Shown here piece after piece: positions 27,316 through 37,000 of a DNA stretch of 64,000 nucleotides. Below the pieces are notes generated by a model. The model was not told the DNA's origin and did not search any database. It was given only the letters and a program-made list of their open reading frames with translations. The position numbers and the translations under genes are program-made. The stretch covers positions 1 through 64,000 of the forward strand of contig DAOTTV010000139.1 of assembly GCA_034437755.1 (NCBI GenBank). Direction: 5' to 3'. Position 1 is the stretch's first letter. Each line of letters begins with the position of its first letter. Origin of the DNA: JAUZRW01 sp034437755. GTDB taxonomy: Bacteria; Chloroflexota; Anaerolineae; Aggregatilineales; Phototrophicaceae.

Positions 27316-28209
27316 TCACTTCGGCTTATTACGATCACGGCGTTGCTTGAATTTGCGCGGCTCAAAACGACTGGGGTTTTTATTGCCCTTCGGCTTTTTG
27401 ACGAGCGCCTTCTTAGGTGTCTCATCGGCGGTATCGCTATCATCAAGGGCGGCTTGTTCGGCGGCGAGTTGTGCCTCCAGCACTTTGCGCGCTTCGTCTG
27501 ACCAGCCATTCTCTTCGATTTCTTTCAGCGCATTGCGGGCGGCAGTCTGGGCGGCGGTGCGCTTACTCGTGCCGATGCCCTCGCCGATGACGACATCGCC
27601 CACCAATACTTCGACCAGAAATTCTTTTTCATGATCGGGCCCAGCGGCATCAACCAGACGGTAAACCGGTGTGAAGCGTAGCTCCGCTTGACTGCGCTCT
27701 TGCAGGATGCTCCGTGCATCTTTGTGTAGATCGTGTTCTAGGATGTATGCTAGCAGTGTTTTCAGGCGCGGTAAAACAAAATCTTTGACCACCTGCAACC
27801 CACCATCCATATACATCGCCCCAATAAGCGCCTCGAATCCCCGGCACAGATTGTTGGTGCGCGTGCGTCCACCGCTGTTTTCTTCACCTTTGCCGATCAA
27901 CAGATAGTTGCCCAGTTGGCAATTTGCCGCCAATATCGCCAGCGAATCCGTCCGAACGAGAGCCGCCCGTAGCTGGGTTAGCTCCCCTTCGGACACATCC
28001 GGAAAGCGACGAAAGAGCATATCCGCAACGATGAAATCCAAGATCGCATCGCCCAGAAATTCGAGACGTTCGTTATCGTTTAAATCCGCTTCGACTTCGT
28101 TGACGAAGGAGCGATGTGTTAACGCTCGTTTGAGCAACTCGGGGTTTTGAAACTTAACATCGAGAATGCCCTCAAATGCTTCAAGTTCTACAGTCACCTC
28201 ATCCATCAT
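27316..28209 (-). CDS. rnc: Ribonuclease III with an altered active-site position
   Basis: RNase III cleaves double-stranded RNA in rRNA and mRNA processing. The 297-residue protein has the nuclease domain (about 8-155) with the signature NERLEFLGDA (46-55), a dsRNA-binding domain (about 160-230) and a basic, low-complexity extension of about 65 residues, unusually long. Glu47, Glu50, Asp54 and Glu126 correspond to the known acidic residues. The position of the second catalytic Asp (Asp114 in Escherichia coli, three residues before the last Glu) is Arg123 here (CRGFEALIGA). That could impair catalysis or be a lineage trait. It lies 22 bp after moaD-moaE. Confidence 0.92.
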   Translation of the reverse strand: MMDEVTVELEAFEGILDVKFQNPELLKRALTHRSFVNEVEADLNDNERLEFLGDAILDFIVADMLFRRFPDVSEGELTQLRAALVRTDSLAILAANCQLGNYLLIGKGEENSGGRTRTNNLCRGFEALIGAMYMDGGLQVVKDFVLPRLKTLLAYILEHDLHKDARSILQERSQAELRFTPVYRLVDAAGPDHEKEFLVEVLVGDVVIGEGIGTSKRTAAQTAARNALKEIEENGWSDEARKVLEAQLAAEQAALDDSDTADETPKKALVKKPKGNKNPSRFEPRKFKQRRDRNKPK

Positions 28210-28231
28210 ATCTCTTTCTCACGAATATACG

Positions 28232-28954
28232 TTAGTCATTCTGCTTATCATGCGAGTCGGGCATATAATCGCCCTCGATCCATGCCTCGCCATCAGTGCC
28301 GATCTCTTTCTTCCACACAGGCACGATCTCTTTCAATCGGTCAATGCCGTAACGCGCCGCTTCAAAACAACCATCATCCCGATGCCCCGCTGAACAGGCG
28401 ATCAACACCGTATTTTGCCCGACGGCGAGTTTCCCTAATCGTTGTATGATCGCGATGCCCTGTACCAGTGGATATTGCTCACGGATTTCCTGCGCCACCT
28501 GCTTCATCTTAGCCAGCGCCATCGGCTCGTAGGCTTCGTAGGTTAGATATTCGGTCTCAGGGATGTGTCCATCGCGATCTGTTTGCCCGCGCACCATGCC
28601 TGAGAAGAGACAGACGGCTCCGGTGGCGGGCGTAGTGATGAAATCAATAATCTCATCGTGGTCGATCGCCTCATGGGGCAGGCGAAAGAGTTCTGGTTGA
28701 TCGCGATTGCCGCCGCTGACCGGCGGGAAGAAGGCAACTTCGTCTCCATTGTTGACAGGATCATCATCAAATGCGAACTCTTCATTGACAGCGGCGAGTG
28801 CTACCCGCAGATTATCTTCTGCCTGTGGGTAACGGTGCATCAGTTGTTGTCGGACGTGTTTGATGGTCGCATTAGTATCGGTGATCGTCAGCGCGATCGT
28901 CTTATCGCCCGTGATGTCGTGCAAGGTGGCGAACAGTAGCACCTTAATTTCCAT
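28232..28954 (-). CDS. MoaD-MoaE fusion (molybdopterin synthase)
   Basis: Molybdopterin synthase adds two sulfurs to cyclic pyranopterin monophosphate. Residues 1-82 are MoaD, ending in the conserved PPVSGG (Gly81-Gly82), and residues about 90-230 are MoaE, with AVCLFSGMVR, YEAYEPMA and the C-terminal PVWKKE segment. MoaD normally needs a free C-terminal Gly-Gly to carry the thiocarboxylate, so the fusion must be cut after Gly82, as is known for mycobacterial MoaX. The ATG at 28954 follows GAGGAG at seven bases and overlaps the end of moaC by 11 bp. An in-frame GTG at 28984 is less likely. Confidence 0.94.
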   Translation of the reverse strand: MEIKVLLFATLHDITGDKTIALTITDTNATIKHVRQQLMHRYPQAEDNLRVALAAVNEEFAFDDDPVNNGDEVAFFPPVSGGNRDQPELFRLPHEAIDHDEIIDFITTPATGAVCLFSGMVRGQTDRDGHIPETEYLTYEAYEPMALAKMKQVAQEIREQYPLVQGIAIIQRLGKLAVGQNTVLIACSAGHRDDGCFEAARYGIDRLKEIVPVWKKEIGTDGEAWIEGDYMPDSHDKQND

Positions 28955-29453
28955 CAGTGGTCTCCTCTGCTTTGTAATCGCCACGCATACCCCCGCGCTT
29001 CTCTAATAGGCGAATATCACCAATACGCATCGTTCGGTCGACGGCTTTTGCCATATCGTAGATGGTCAATGCCGCGACGCTGACGGCGGTCAAGGCTTCC
29101 ATCTCGACACCGGTTTTGCCGATGGTGCGTGTCGTCGCTTGAATGCGAATAGCGTGTTGTGCGTCGTCCAATTGCAATTCCACTGCAATTTTAGTCAAAG
29201 GTAGTGGATGGCACAACGGGATTAACTCCGAGGTTTTCTTCGCCCCCATGATACCGGCAAGCCGCGCAACTGTCAGTACATCGCCTTTTTTCATTTGTCC
29301 AGCTTCTATTAAGCGCCACGTCTCCGGTTGTACGTACACCGCACCTTCTGCAATGGCAATGCGCTGGGTATCGGGCTTATCGCCAACATCGATCATGTTG
29401 GCACGTCCTTGCTCATCTAAATGGGTCAGATTATCACTCATCATTCCTCGCAT
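28944..29453 (-). CDS. moaC: Cyclic pyranopterin monophosphate synthase MoaC
   Basis: MoaC makes cyclic pyranopterin monophosphate in the first stage of molybdenum cofactor synthesis. The 169-residue protein has the family motifs SELIPLCHPLPL and GVEMEALTAVSVAALTIYDM, and the KRGG segment near the end. The start may be the codon at 29453 or an ATG at 29444 or 29441. It is the first gene of the operon with moaD-moaE, while moeA is 22 kb away. MoaA and MoaB are not in this window. Confidence 0.95.
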   Translation of the reverse strand: MRGMMSDNLTHLDEQGRANMIDVGDKPDTQRIAIAEGAVYVQPETWRLIEAGQMKKGDVLTVARLAGIMGAKKTSELIPLCHPLPLTKIAVELQLDDAQHAIRIQATTRTIGKTGVEMEALTAVSVAALTIYDMAKAVDRTMRIGDIRLLEKRGGMRGDYKAEETTDGN

Positions 29454-29554
29454 ATAAACTACGTTAGCAATCAGCTATTGGCTTGTGTGGGTTTGATCCC
29501 ATCAAGTATACTGGAACATACTATGATAAATCGACTAGTTGGAGAAAACCAAGC

Positions 29555-30460
29555 GTGAGCATTTTTCGACGCGGTATGACCAAGACGCGACAGGGCTTTT
29601 TCGGTCGCATTAATGAGATGTTCGGCGGCAATGAGATTGATGAAGATTTATGGGATGATCTGGAAGCTCTGCTGATCCAAGCCGATCTCGGCATGGAAAC
29701 AACCGAGACGATCATGGGTTATTTGCATGAGGAAGTCGATCAACGCGGGCTGACGAAAGCCTCACAGTTAGAGACTTTGCTCAAGAATTCGCTCTTATCT
29801 CTGCTTGATCGACCGCCGCGCCCATTGGACATCAGCGGTCGTGATCTGTCGATCATTCTGGTGGTCGGGGTCAATGGCTCGGGCAAGACAACTAGTATCG
29901 GCAAGCTCGCTAACCGTCTCAAACGGGCGGGACGCGATGTCATGCTGGCGGCTGGCGATACGTTTCGTGCGGCGGCGATTGAGCAACTCCAAAAATGGGG
30001 TGAGCGTGCTGGCGTGCCAGTCGTCGCTAATCAGCAGGGGAGCGATCCCGGCGCTGTCGTTTACAGCGCGATCGAAGCGGCGAAATCACGTGGGACTGAG
30101 ATTCTCATCATTGATACGGCTGGACGTTTGCACACCAACTATAATCTGATGCAGGAGTTGAACAAGATTCAGGGCGTTATCAAGAAGCTCGTGCCGGATG
30201 CCCCGCATGAGACCTTGCTGGTTTTAGATGGGACGACTGGACAAAACGCGCTCCGGCAGGGCATGTACTTCGGCGATGCTGTCGATATTACAGGCTTGAT
30301 CGTGACGAAACTCGACGGTACATCTAAAGGCGGGATGATCTTCTCGGTCTACACAGAGCTAGAAGCGCCGGTGCAGTTCATTGGGCTGGGTGAAGGGATG
30401 GATGATCTGGTGTATTTCAATCCGGAGCATTTTGTCGATAGCCTCTTCGATCAGGGATAA
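29555..30460 (+). CDS. ftsY: Signal recognition particle receptor FtsY
   Basis: FtsY is the SRP receptor GTPase that brings ribosomes to the membrane. The protein is about 301 residues from a GTG at 29555, preceded by GGAG at ten bases, and begins MSIFRRGMTKTRQGFF, typical of short FtsY proteins without the acidic A domain. N domain: about 20-85. G domain: G1 GVNGSGKTTSIGK, I-box GDTFRAAAIEQL, G3 DTAGRLHTN, G4 TKLDGTSKGG and GLGEGMDDL near the end. It leads a plus-strand series with an RNA methyltransferase and prfB. Confidence 0.95.
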   Translation: MSIFRRGMTKTRQGFFGRINEMFGGNEIDEDLWDDLEALLIQADLGMETTETIMGYLHEEVDQRGLTKASQLETLLKNSLLSLLDRPPRPLDISGRDLSIILVVGVNGSGKTTSIGKLANRLKRAGRDVMLAAGDTFRAAAIEQLQKWGERAGVPVVANQQGSDPGAVVYSAIEAAKSRGTEILIIDTAGRLHTNYNLMQELNKIQGVIKKLVPDAPHETLLVLDGTTGQNALRQGMYFGDAVDITGLIVTKLDGTSKGGMIFSVYTELEAPVQFIGLGEGMDDLVYFNPEHFVDSLFDQG

Positions 30461-30462
30461 CG

Positions 30463-31281
30463 ATGCCGCGTGAGACCATCACCAGCTTCCAGAATAACAA
30501 AATCAAGCTGGCAAGTAAGCTGACGAGCAAACGCCACCGCGAGAAAAACGGGCTATTTCTGATAGATTATGCGCGTGATTTAGAGCGGGCACTGGACTTC
30601 GGCTATCAGGTGGCTTTCGCTTTTTACTGCGAGCAGATCGCCACCGACGATGATCATGCTGTGCTCGCCCGGTTACATGATACACTGGTATATGATGTCG
30701 ATGCTGATCTGATCGCCAAAGCGAGTTATCGACAAAACCCAACGGGCTTGGTCGCTGTTTTACGACAAAAAGCGATCAAAGGCGCGGCTGATGCGGAGAC
30801 AATCGGAAGCGGTCATGTGCTAATGCTGGTGAATTTACGCAAGCCGGGGAACATCGGCGCGCTATTACGCACGGCAGATGCCGCCGCTATCCAGCATGTG
30901 GTGTTAGTCGATACGGCGCTCGATATCTATAATCCGAATATCATTCGGAGTAGTACAGGGGCATGTTTTCTCGATCATATCTACGCGATGACGACTGCCG
31001 AGGCGCTCAGTATCTGCCGCCAGAATGACATTGCTATTCTCGCGGCACACTTAGACGGACAGCAGAGCCTTTACGAATGGGATTTCAACGCGCAGACGAG
31101 CGCGATCGTACTTGGTACAGAAGATAAAGGATTAGAGGACATATGGGTAAACAACTGTGACTCACTGGTCAAAATTCCGATGGCGGGATCGCTTTCTGAC
31201 TCGCTGAATGTCTCCGTATCAGGGGCTATTTGCATGTACGAAGCACTCCGCCAACAGCAATACGCGAATGATAACCAGTGA
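30463..31281 (+). CDS. TrmH/SpoU-family RNA 2'-O-methyltransferase
   Basis: The protein has 272 residues with an N-terminal RNA-binding (L30e-like) region (about 1-105) and a SPOUT methyltransferase core. Motif 1 is LRKPGNIGALLRTADA, motif 2 is IVLGTEDKGLED and motif 3 is KIPMAGSLSDSLNVSVSGAI, which together form the knotted SAM site. These enzymes methylate ribose in rRNA or tRNA; the target nucleotide cannot be read from the sequence. It starts two bases after ftsY and ends 15 bp before prfB, so it is in the same transcript. Confidence 0.92.
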   Translation: MPRETITSFQNNKIKLASKLTSKRHREKNGLFLIDYARDLERALDFGYQVAFAFYCEQIATDDDHAVLARLHDTLVYDVDADLIAKASYRQNPTGLVAVLRQKAIKGAADAETIGSGHVLMLVNLRKPGNIGALLRTADAAAIQHVVLVDTALDIYNPNIIRSSTGACFLDHIYAMTTAEALSICRQNDIAILAAHLDGQQSLYEWDFNAQTSAIVLGTEDKGLEDIWVNNCDSLVKIPMAGSLSDSLNVSVSGAICMYEALRQQQYANDNQ

Positions 31282-31296
31282 AAGGAACGCAAGATC

Positions 31297-32400
31297 ATGG
31301 AACAACTAAGTGACCGATTACGCAACATGCGCGAGCAAATCGCCCAGATGATGGAGCGATTGGACATTGAGCGCAAAGCGGACGAAGCTAAAAAGCTGGC
31401 ACAGGAAGCCGCCGCTCCTGATTTCTGGAATGACTCCGAGACGGCACAGGCAAAAATGCAGAAGATGTCGCGCCTCAACAATCAGGTGAAGAAGTGGCGC
31501 ACGGTGCATCAACGGCTCGATGATGCCGTTGAACTGGCAGATATGGGCGATCCCGATTTTGAAGCAGAGATGACTGCCGAGACACAAGCCCTCGAAAAAA
31601 TCGTCGATGAGCTATCTCTACAAGCGATGCTCTCTGGTGAATATGATGACGAAGATGCAATCATGTCGATTCATGCTGGTGCTGGCGGTACTGAAGCGCA
31701 AGACTGGGCGCAGATACTCCAGCGCATGTATCTGCGCTGGATGGAGCGCAACGGCTATAAAGCAGAAATTATCGAGACGACCTATGGCGAAGAAGCTGGT
31801 ATCAAAAGTACGACCATCAGCGTGAAGGGCGACTTTGCCTATGGGTACTTGCAAAGTGAGGGCGGGGTGCATCGCCTTGTCCGCATCAGCCCGTATGATA
31901 GCAATGCGCGACGGCACACGTCATTTGCAAAAGTCGAGCTATATCCCGATATTGCGGGCGATATCGAAATTGATGTCAAAGAAGCAGATTTACGCATTGA
32001 CGTTTTCCGCGCTTCGGGGCCCGGTGGTCAGTCTGTGAATACGACCGACTCAGCGGTACGCATGACGCACATCCCGACGGGTATTGTGGTATCGTCGCAG
32101 AACCAGAAGAGCCAATTCCAGAATAGAGAGCAGGCACTGAAGGTGCTGAAAGCCCGTTTATTCGAAGAAGAGCGACGCAAACAACAGGAAGAAATCGACG
32201 CGCTGAAAGGCGAGAATGTCGATGCTGGGTGGGGCAACCAGATTCGTTCATACGTGTTGCACCCGTACCAAATGGTGAAAGACCTGCGTACGAAGCACGA
32301 AACTGGTAATACACAAGGTGTACTTGATGGGGACATCAGTTCATTCATGGAGAGCTACTTGCGTTACAAAATCGGCGATACCGAACCCGCGAGCGAGTGA
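31297..32400 (+). CDS. prfB: Peptide chain release factor 2 (no programmed frameshift, SPY variant)
   Basis: RF2 ends translation at UGA and UAA. The 367-residue protein has the GGQ loop (243-245, in SGPGGQSVN) and RF2-type segments HAGAGGTEAQDW and RRHTSF. The codon-recognition tripeptide, normally SPF, is Ser198-Pro199-Tyr200, read from AGC CCG TAT. In many bacteria prfB has an in-frame TGA near codon 26 and a +1 frameshift; here the frame runs through (CGA TTG GAC) without a stop. The ATG at 31297 has AAAGGAA nine bases upstream. prfB itself ends in TGA, so TGA is a normal stop in this genome. Confidence 0.95.
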   Translation: MEQLSDRLRNMREQIAQMMERLDIERKADEAKKLAQEAAAPDFWNDSETAQAKMQKMSRLNNQVKKWRTVHQRLDDAVELADMGDPDFEAEMTAETQALEKIVDELSLQAMLSGEYDDEDAIMSIHAGAGGTEAQDWAQILQRMYLRWMERNGYKAEIIETTYGEEAGIKSTTISVKGDFAYGYLQSEGGVHRLVRISPYDSNARRHTSFAKVELYPDIAGDIEIDVKEADLRIDVFRASGPGGQSVNTTDSAVRMTHIPTGIVVSSQNQKSQFQNREQALKVLKARLFEEERRKQQEEIDALKGENVDAGWGNQIRSYVLHPYQMVKDLRTKHETGNTQGVLDGDISSFMESYLRYKIGDTEPASE

Positions 32401-32472
32401 AATCCCCCTTGTGTGACAGATGAGCCACTGTAAATCGACAATTCGTGCGAGTAGCCTCATTCGCGCAATCTT

Positions 32473-32515
32473 CCAGAATGACTATAATAAGACTATCATA
32501 CATGTGTCATTCTGG
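32473..32515. repeat. 10-bp inverted repeat flanking a TATAAT box
   Basis: CCAGAATGAC (32473-32482) and GTCATTCTGG (32506-32515) are perfect inverted copies. TATAAT (32483-32488) abuts the first arm and the second arm runs into the GGGAG ribosome site of the gene starting at 32526. It could be an operator for a dimeric regulator. Confidence 0.6.
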
Positions 32516-32525
32516 GAGATGTTCC

Positions 32526-33791
32526 ATGTCAAAATTGGCAGATCGTATCAAAGCGAAGCAGAAAGCGCTCAAGGAGACGAAGGATAGTTCTGCGGCGGAT
32601 GTGCTGACGCAGAAAGCCGAAGCCCGCAAGATCATCGCGGCGAAGAAGGAGTCAATTGACAAGCAGTCGAGTACTTTGGCAGACCGCTTGAAGAAAAAGC
32701 AAGAAGCCAAACAAGCCGAAATCGAAGCTGAGACCGATGAAACTGACGAGGATTTGCCCGAAGAGGAGCGCAGTGCGCTGGCAGAGAAATTAGACGAGTT
32801 AAAAGCGCAATACGAAGACCTCATCAGTCGTGTCAATCTGACCGACATCATCGAAGATGTGACATCCTTAGGCAGTGACATCGAAGAGTTGCCCGAAGAA
32901 GTTGAGGCAGTTCGCCAGCGCGGGTATCGCTTTCATGCTTATCTAGAGGGCAAAGTCGCTGTCTTAGCCGAAAAGTGGGACGATGTGAACGATCGTATCG
33001 AGACATGGTTGGAGCAAGAGAGCGAAGACCTTGATGATGAGGTGGCAACGGCTAAAGCTCTGATCGTCAAATCTGCGACAGATACCTACACGCCCGTTCA
33101 CCAAAAAATCGCCACTCAGCTTGAGACTGTATTAGAGACGACGACCGCGGCGGTCGAAGCGGCAGAGGAACGCATCAAAGCCCTATACACACGCACCCGC
33201 CGCGAAGTCGGCGAGACCCAATCACAGCTACGAAAAATCACCAAATATCTCGATCAGGTCGAGGTGGCTTCTTTTGATATGACTGCTAATGAAGCAATCT
33301 ACATGGTTGCTGAAGCTGAATGGGATGATAACGGGGATAAGCCCGATGGCTTTATCTATGTTACGAATAGGCGTATGGTCTTTGAGCAAAATGAAAAGAC
33401 GGGCAAACGCTTGGGTATGTTCGGTGGGAAGCAAACCCAGCAAGTGCTGTGGGAAGTCGATTTCGATGTGATTGATCAGGTTGTGCCAGAAGATAAGGGC
33501 ATGATGGGGGGCAAAGACATGATGCACCTAAAGATGAGTGGGGGCGATTATGCTGAACTCACAGCGGAGATCAAAGGCGGCATCGATGCGTCATACTGGG
33601 CGCAACAGGTCAATCGTGCTGTGAAAGGCTTTATCGGACAGGATAGCACAGTTGAGCCAGACCCAGAATTGATCGAACGTTTGCGAAAAGCTCCTGCCGA
33701 TTGCCCGAATTGCGGCGGCACACTTCCACGTTTAGAGGCGGGCGATACACAAGTCACCTGTGAATATTGCGGAACGGTCGTTCGCATCTGA
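32526..33791 (+). CDS. Coiled-coil protein with C-terminal zinc ribbon
   Basis: This 421-residue soluble protein begins with a Lys/Glu-rich coiled-coil region (about 1-115), continues with further helices (about 115-250), and then a GRAM/PH-like beta domain (about 255-380; AIYMVAEAEW, GFIYVTNRRMVFEQ). It ends in a zinc ribbon with CPNCGG and CEYCG (about 395-415). I do not recognise the family. The ATG at 32526 follows GGAG at eight bases. It has its own TATAAT box inside an inverted repeat, and a terminator follows, so it is probably a separate transcription unit. No nucleotide-binding site is seen. Confidence 0.78.
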   Translation: MSKLADRIKAKQKALKETKDSSAADVLTQKAEARKIIAAKKESIDKQSSTLADRLKKKQEAKQAEIEAETDETDEDLPEEERSALAEKLDELKAQYEDLISRVNLTDIIEDVTSLGSDIEELPEEVEAVRQRGYRFHAYLEGKVAVLAEKWDDVNDRIETWLEQESEDLDDEVATAKALIVKSATDTYTPVHQKIATQLETVLETTTAAVEAAEERIKALYTRTRREVGETQSQLRKITKYLDQVEVASFDMTANEAIYMVAEAEWDDNGDKPDGFIYVTNRRMVFEQNEKTGKRLGMFGGKQTQQVLWEVDFDVIDQVVPEDKGMMGGKDMMHLKMSGGDYAELTAEIKGGIDASYWAQQVNRAVKGFIGQDSTVEPDPELIERLRKAPADCPNCGGTLPRLEAGDTQVTCEYCGTVVRI

Positions 33792-33800
33792 TCGTTATTG

Positions 33801-33832
33801 ACCCCCCGTTGACAGATAAGCCAACAGGGGGT
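33801..33832 (+). terminator. Hairpin terminator after the zinc-ribbon gene
   Basis: ACCCCC/GGGGGT plus GTTG/CAAC form a 10-bp stem with one mismatch and a 10-nt loop, ending 41 bp after the stop codon. An AT-rich but not T-pure tail (ATTATAT) follows. Confidence 0.55.
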
Positions 33833-33873
33833 ATTATATCGTGGGAAAATTTAACCACAAACATAATCCTCCC

Positions 33874-33902
33874 TTGACTTGCAAACTAGGGGTGGATATA
33901 AT
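33874..33902 (+). promoter_or_regulatory. Strong sigma70-type promoter of rpoC
   Basis: TTGACT (33874-33879) and TATAAT (33897-33902) have an ideal 17-bp spacer. The implied leader before the rpoC start is about 175 nt long and holds no reading frame that I would call. Confidence 0.85.
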
Positions 33903-34083
33903 GTGTTTTCTATGGTTGTCGATGTTTAAAATTGTTAGCAACTCAGCGTTATCAGGAGTACATCTTTAGTGCTGTTGCTCTGTATGATGCTTACAAGCCC
34001 ATATGGAGACCGATCTGACAACACCTCACATTTCAACAACCTTTCCACAATATACAAGTGTGTAGCGCAGAGGAGGAAACGCC

Positions 34084-37000
34084 TTGGAGGCGAAAGATTT
34101 CAGCGCACTCCGTGTCAGTTTGGCATCACCTGACCAGATTCGCTCGTGGTCATATGGTGAAGTGACCAAACCGGAAACCATCAACTACCGCCGCTTACGC
34201 CCGGAAAAAGACGGTCTGTTCTGTGAGGCTATCTTTGGTCCTACGCGCGACTGGCAATGCTACTGTGGCAAATACAAGAACATCCGTTATCGCGGCATCG
34301 TCTGTGATAAGTGTGGTGTCGAAGTCACTCGCTCATCTGTCCGCCGCGAGCGCATGGGGCATATTGATCTCGCCGCTCCCGTCGCTCATGTCTGGTATAC
34401 CCGTCGCGTCCCTAGTTATCTCGGGATGCTGTTAGACGTTAGCCGCCGGAATCTCGATCGCGTGTTGTACTTCGCCCAATATGTGATTACCAATGTCGAT
34501 GAGAACATGCGTAATCGGGCGATTAGCCGCATCAACAAAGAACTTGACCTCAAAGAAAAAGAACTCGGGGGCGATATTAAAGATCGTATGGACGAAATTC
34601 GTGGTAATCACGATGAGTTCGTCGAGCAATACGACAATCGTGCCGCCGAAATTACCCAGCACTTCGATAAAGAACTCGCACGCTTGACTGACGAGATGAT
34701 GCAGGAAGCCCAACGCCTGCAAGACGAAGTCGAAGCGCAGATGGGGCAACCCGCCGCGCATGATATTAGCTTTGAGCCGCTTGATCGGGTCTTGGTCGCT
34801 AAGGGCGAGACAGTCACCAACGAGCATCTCAACAAGATCCAAGAAGAAGTTGATCGGTATCTCGGTGATCTCCAATCCGAGATTGAGACCATGCGCCAGC
34901 AAGAGATGGACAAGCTGAGCACAGAAGTGGATAACGTCTCCAGCGAAGTGAATACTGTCCTTGACGATCACTTAGAAGAGCTGGAAAGCCGCCTAGAAAA
35001 TATCCGCGCCAGTGCCGAAAAGCAGATTCAGGAATTGAAAGAACTTGATGTTCTTCAATTCTTGTCGGAGAATCGCTATCGTGAACTCAAGGGACGTTAT
35101 GGCAACGTTTTCGAGGCGAGCATGGGGGCAGAAGCCTTCTATGAGATTCTGCGCCATCTCGATCTTGAGAAACTGGCAAAGGAACTGTGGCACGAGGTAC
35201 GCACCACGCGCTCTAAACAGCGTAAGAAGAAAGCCACTAAGCGTTTGCGCGTTGTCGAAGCATTAAAGGGAAGCACCAACCGCCCTGAGTGGATGATTCT
35301 GACGGTCTTACCCGTTATCCCGCCGGATTTGCGCCCGATGGTGCAACTCGATGGTGGTCGCTTCGCCACGAGCGATTTGAATGATCTCTATCGCCGTGTG
35401 ATTAACCGCAACAATCGTCTGAAGCACCTGCTTGAACTGGGTGCGCCGGATGTGATCGTACGCAACGAAAAGCGCATGTTGCAGGAAGCAGTCGATAGTC
35501 TGATTGACAACAGTCAGCGTGGGAAGGCGCTTAGCCGCCGCGGACGACGCGAACTGAAATCCTTGAGCGATATGCTCAAAGGGAAGAAAGGGCGCTTCCG
35601 CCGTAACCTGCTTGGTAAACGTGTGGATTACTCCGGTCGTTCGGTGATTGTGATCGGGCCGCGCCTGAAACTGCATGAGTGTGGTCTGCCGAAGACGATG
35701 GCGCTAGAGCTATATCGCCCGTTTGTCATCAGCAAATTAGTGCAACATAGTTACGCCAGCAACGTCAAAGGTGCGAAGCGCATTATTGAGCGCGAGAAAC
35801 CGGAGGTCTGGGAAGTGCTGGAGCAGGTCATCAAAGACCGTCCGGTATTGCTCAACCGTGCGCCGACGCTTCACCGTCTCGGCATTCAAGCGTTCGAGCC
35901 GCAACTGGTCGAAGGCAAGGCAATCCAGATTCACCCGCTGGTCTGCTCGGCATTCAATGCCGACTTCGACGGGGATCAGATGGCTGTCCATGTGCCACTG
36001 AGCGAAAAAGCTGTGCAGGAAGCTCGCCGTTACATGCTCAGCACGCGCAACTTGCTCAAACCGTCCGATGGTTCGCCGATTGTCGGCCCATCTAAGGATA
36101 TGGTGCTTGGCATCTATTACCTGACAATGGATCCGACGGTGGAACTCGTCACCCTGAAAGAAAATGCTGAGAAGTTCCGCAGTGAGCGTTCGATCTATGG
36201 TGAAGATGTCCGCGTCGGGATTGCAGTACGCTCGAATGGCTATTACTACACCCAGCATCGCAACGTGCCGGGTAAGGTGCTGTACGAGGACGTGACCGAA
36301 GAAGACGAAAACGGTCGCCAGAAAGTGATCGAAACCTCGGTCGAACGCACGATCCGCGCTCTGCGTGAGGGTGAAGTCGATGTGATGCTGGCGAACACCG
36401 TCGAAATGCGGAAGTTGATGGAGCGCTATGAGTGGCACGACGTGCTTGAGATTAGTAACTTGCACGAGCGTCGTCATGTGGTCGATATGGATGAAGTCCA
36501 TTATCTCTATGATCTGGGTTTGGTCGAGTTGCACACACCGATTCTGCTGGGTAACGTCTACGATCACGAGTCCCCGCAGGAACGACCGGAACCGACAACG
36601 GTTGGACGCGCGGTTTTCAACCGTATCTTGCCGGATGAAATGCGCTACGTTCAGGAGACGCTCGGCAAGAAGGGCCTGCAGAAGCTGGTCGCCCGCGCCT
36701 ATCAAATGCTAGGGAGCGACCGCACGACCGATGTTGTCGATGCGATCAAGAACTACGGTTTCAAATTCGCGACACTATCCGGTACGACAATTGCAGTCTC
36801 TGATCTGACGATTCCGGAACGACGTGGCGACATCATGGAACGTGCCGAAAAGAATGTCACGCGTGCCGAGCGCGATTTCCGCCGCGGTCTGATGACTGAA
36901 GAAGAGCGTTATCAGATCACTGTCAACGAGTGGACGAACGCAAAATCTGAACTCGAAGACTTACTCCATGTGACGCTTGATCCGTATGGGCCGGTCGCTG

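Noticed and set aside
29483..29554. Upstream in-frame extension of ftsY
   Set aside because: The GTG at 29555 has a ribosome site and gives the usual FtsY N-terminus; the extension has no family similarity.
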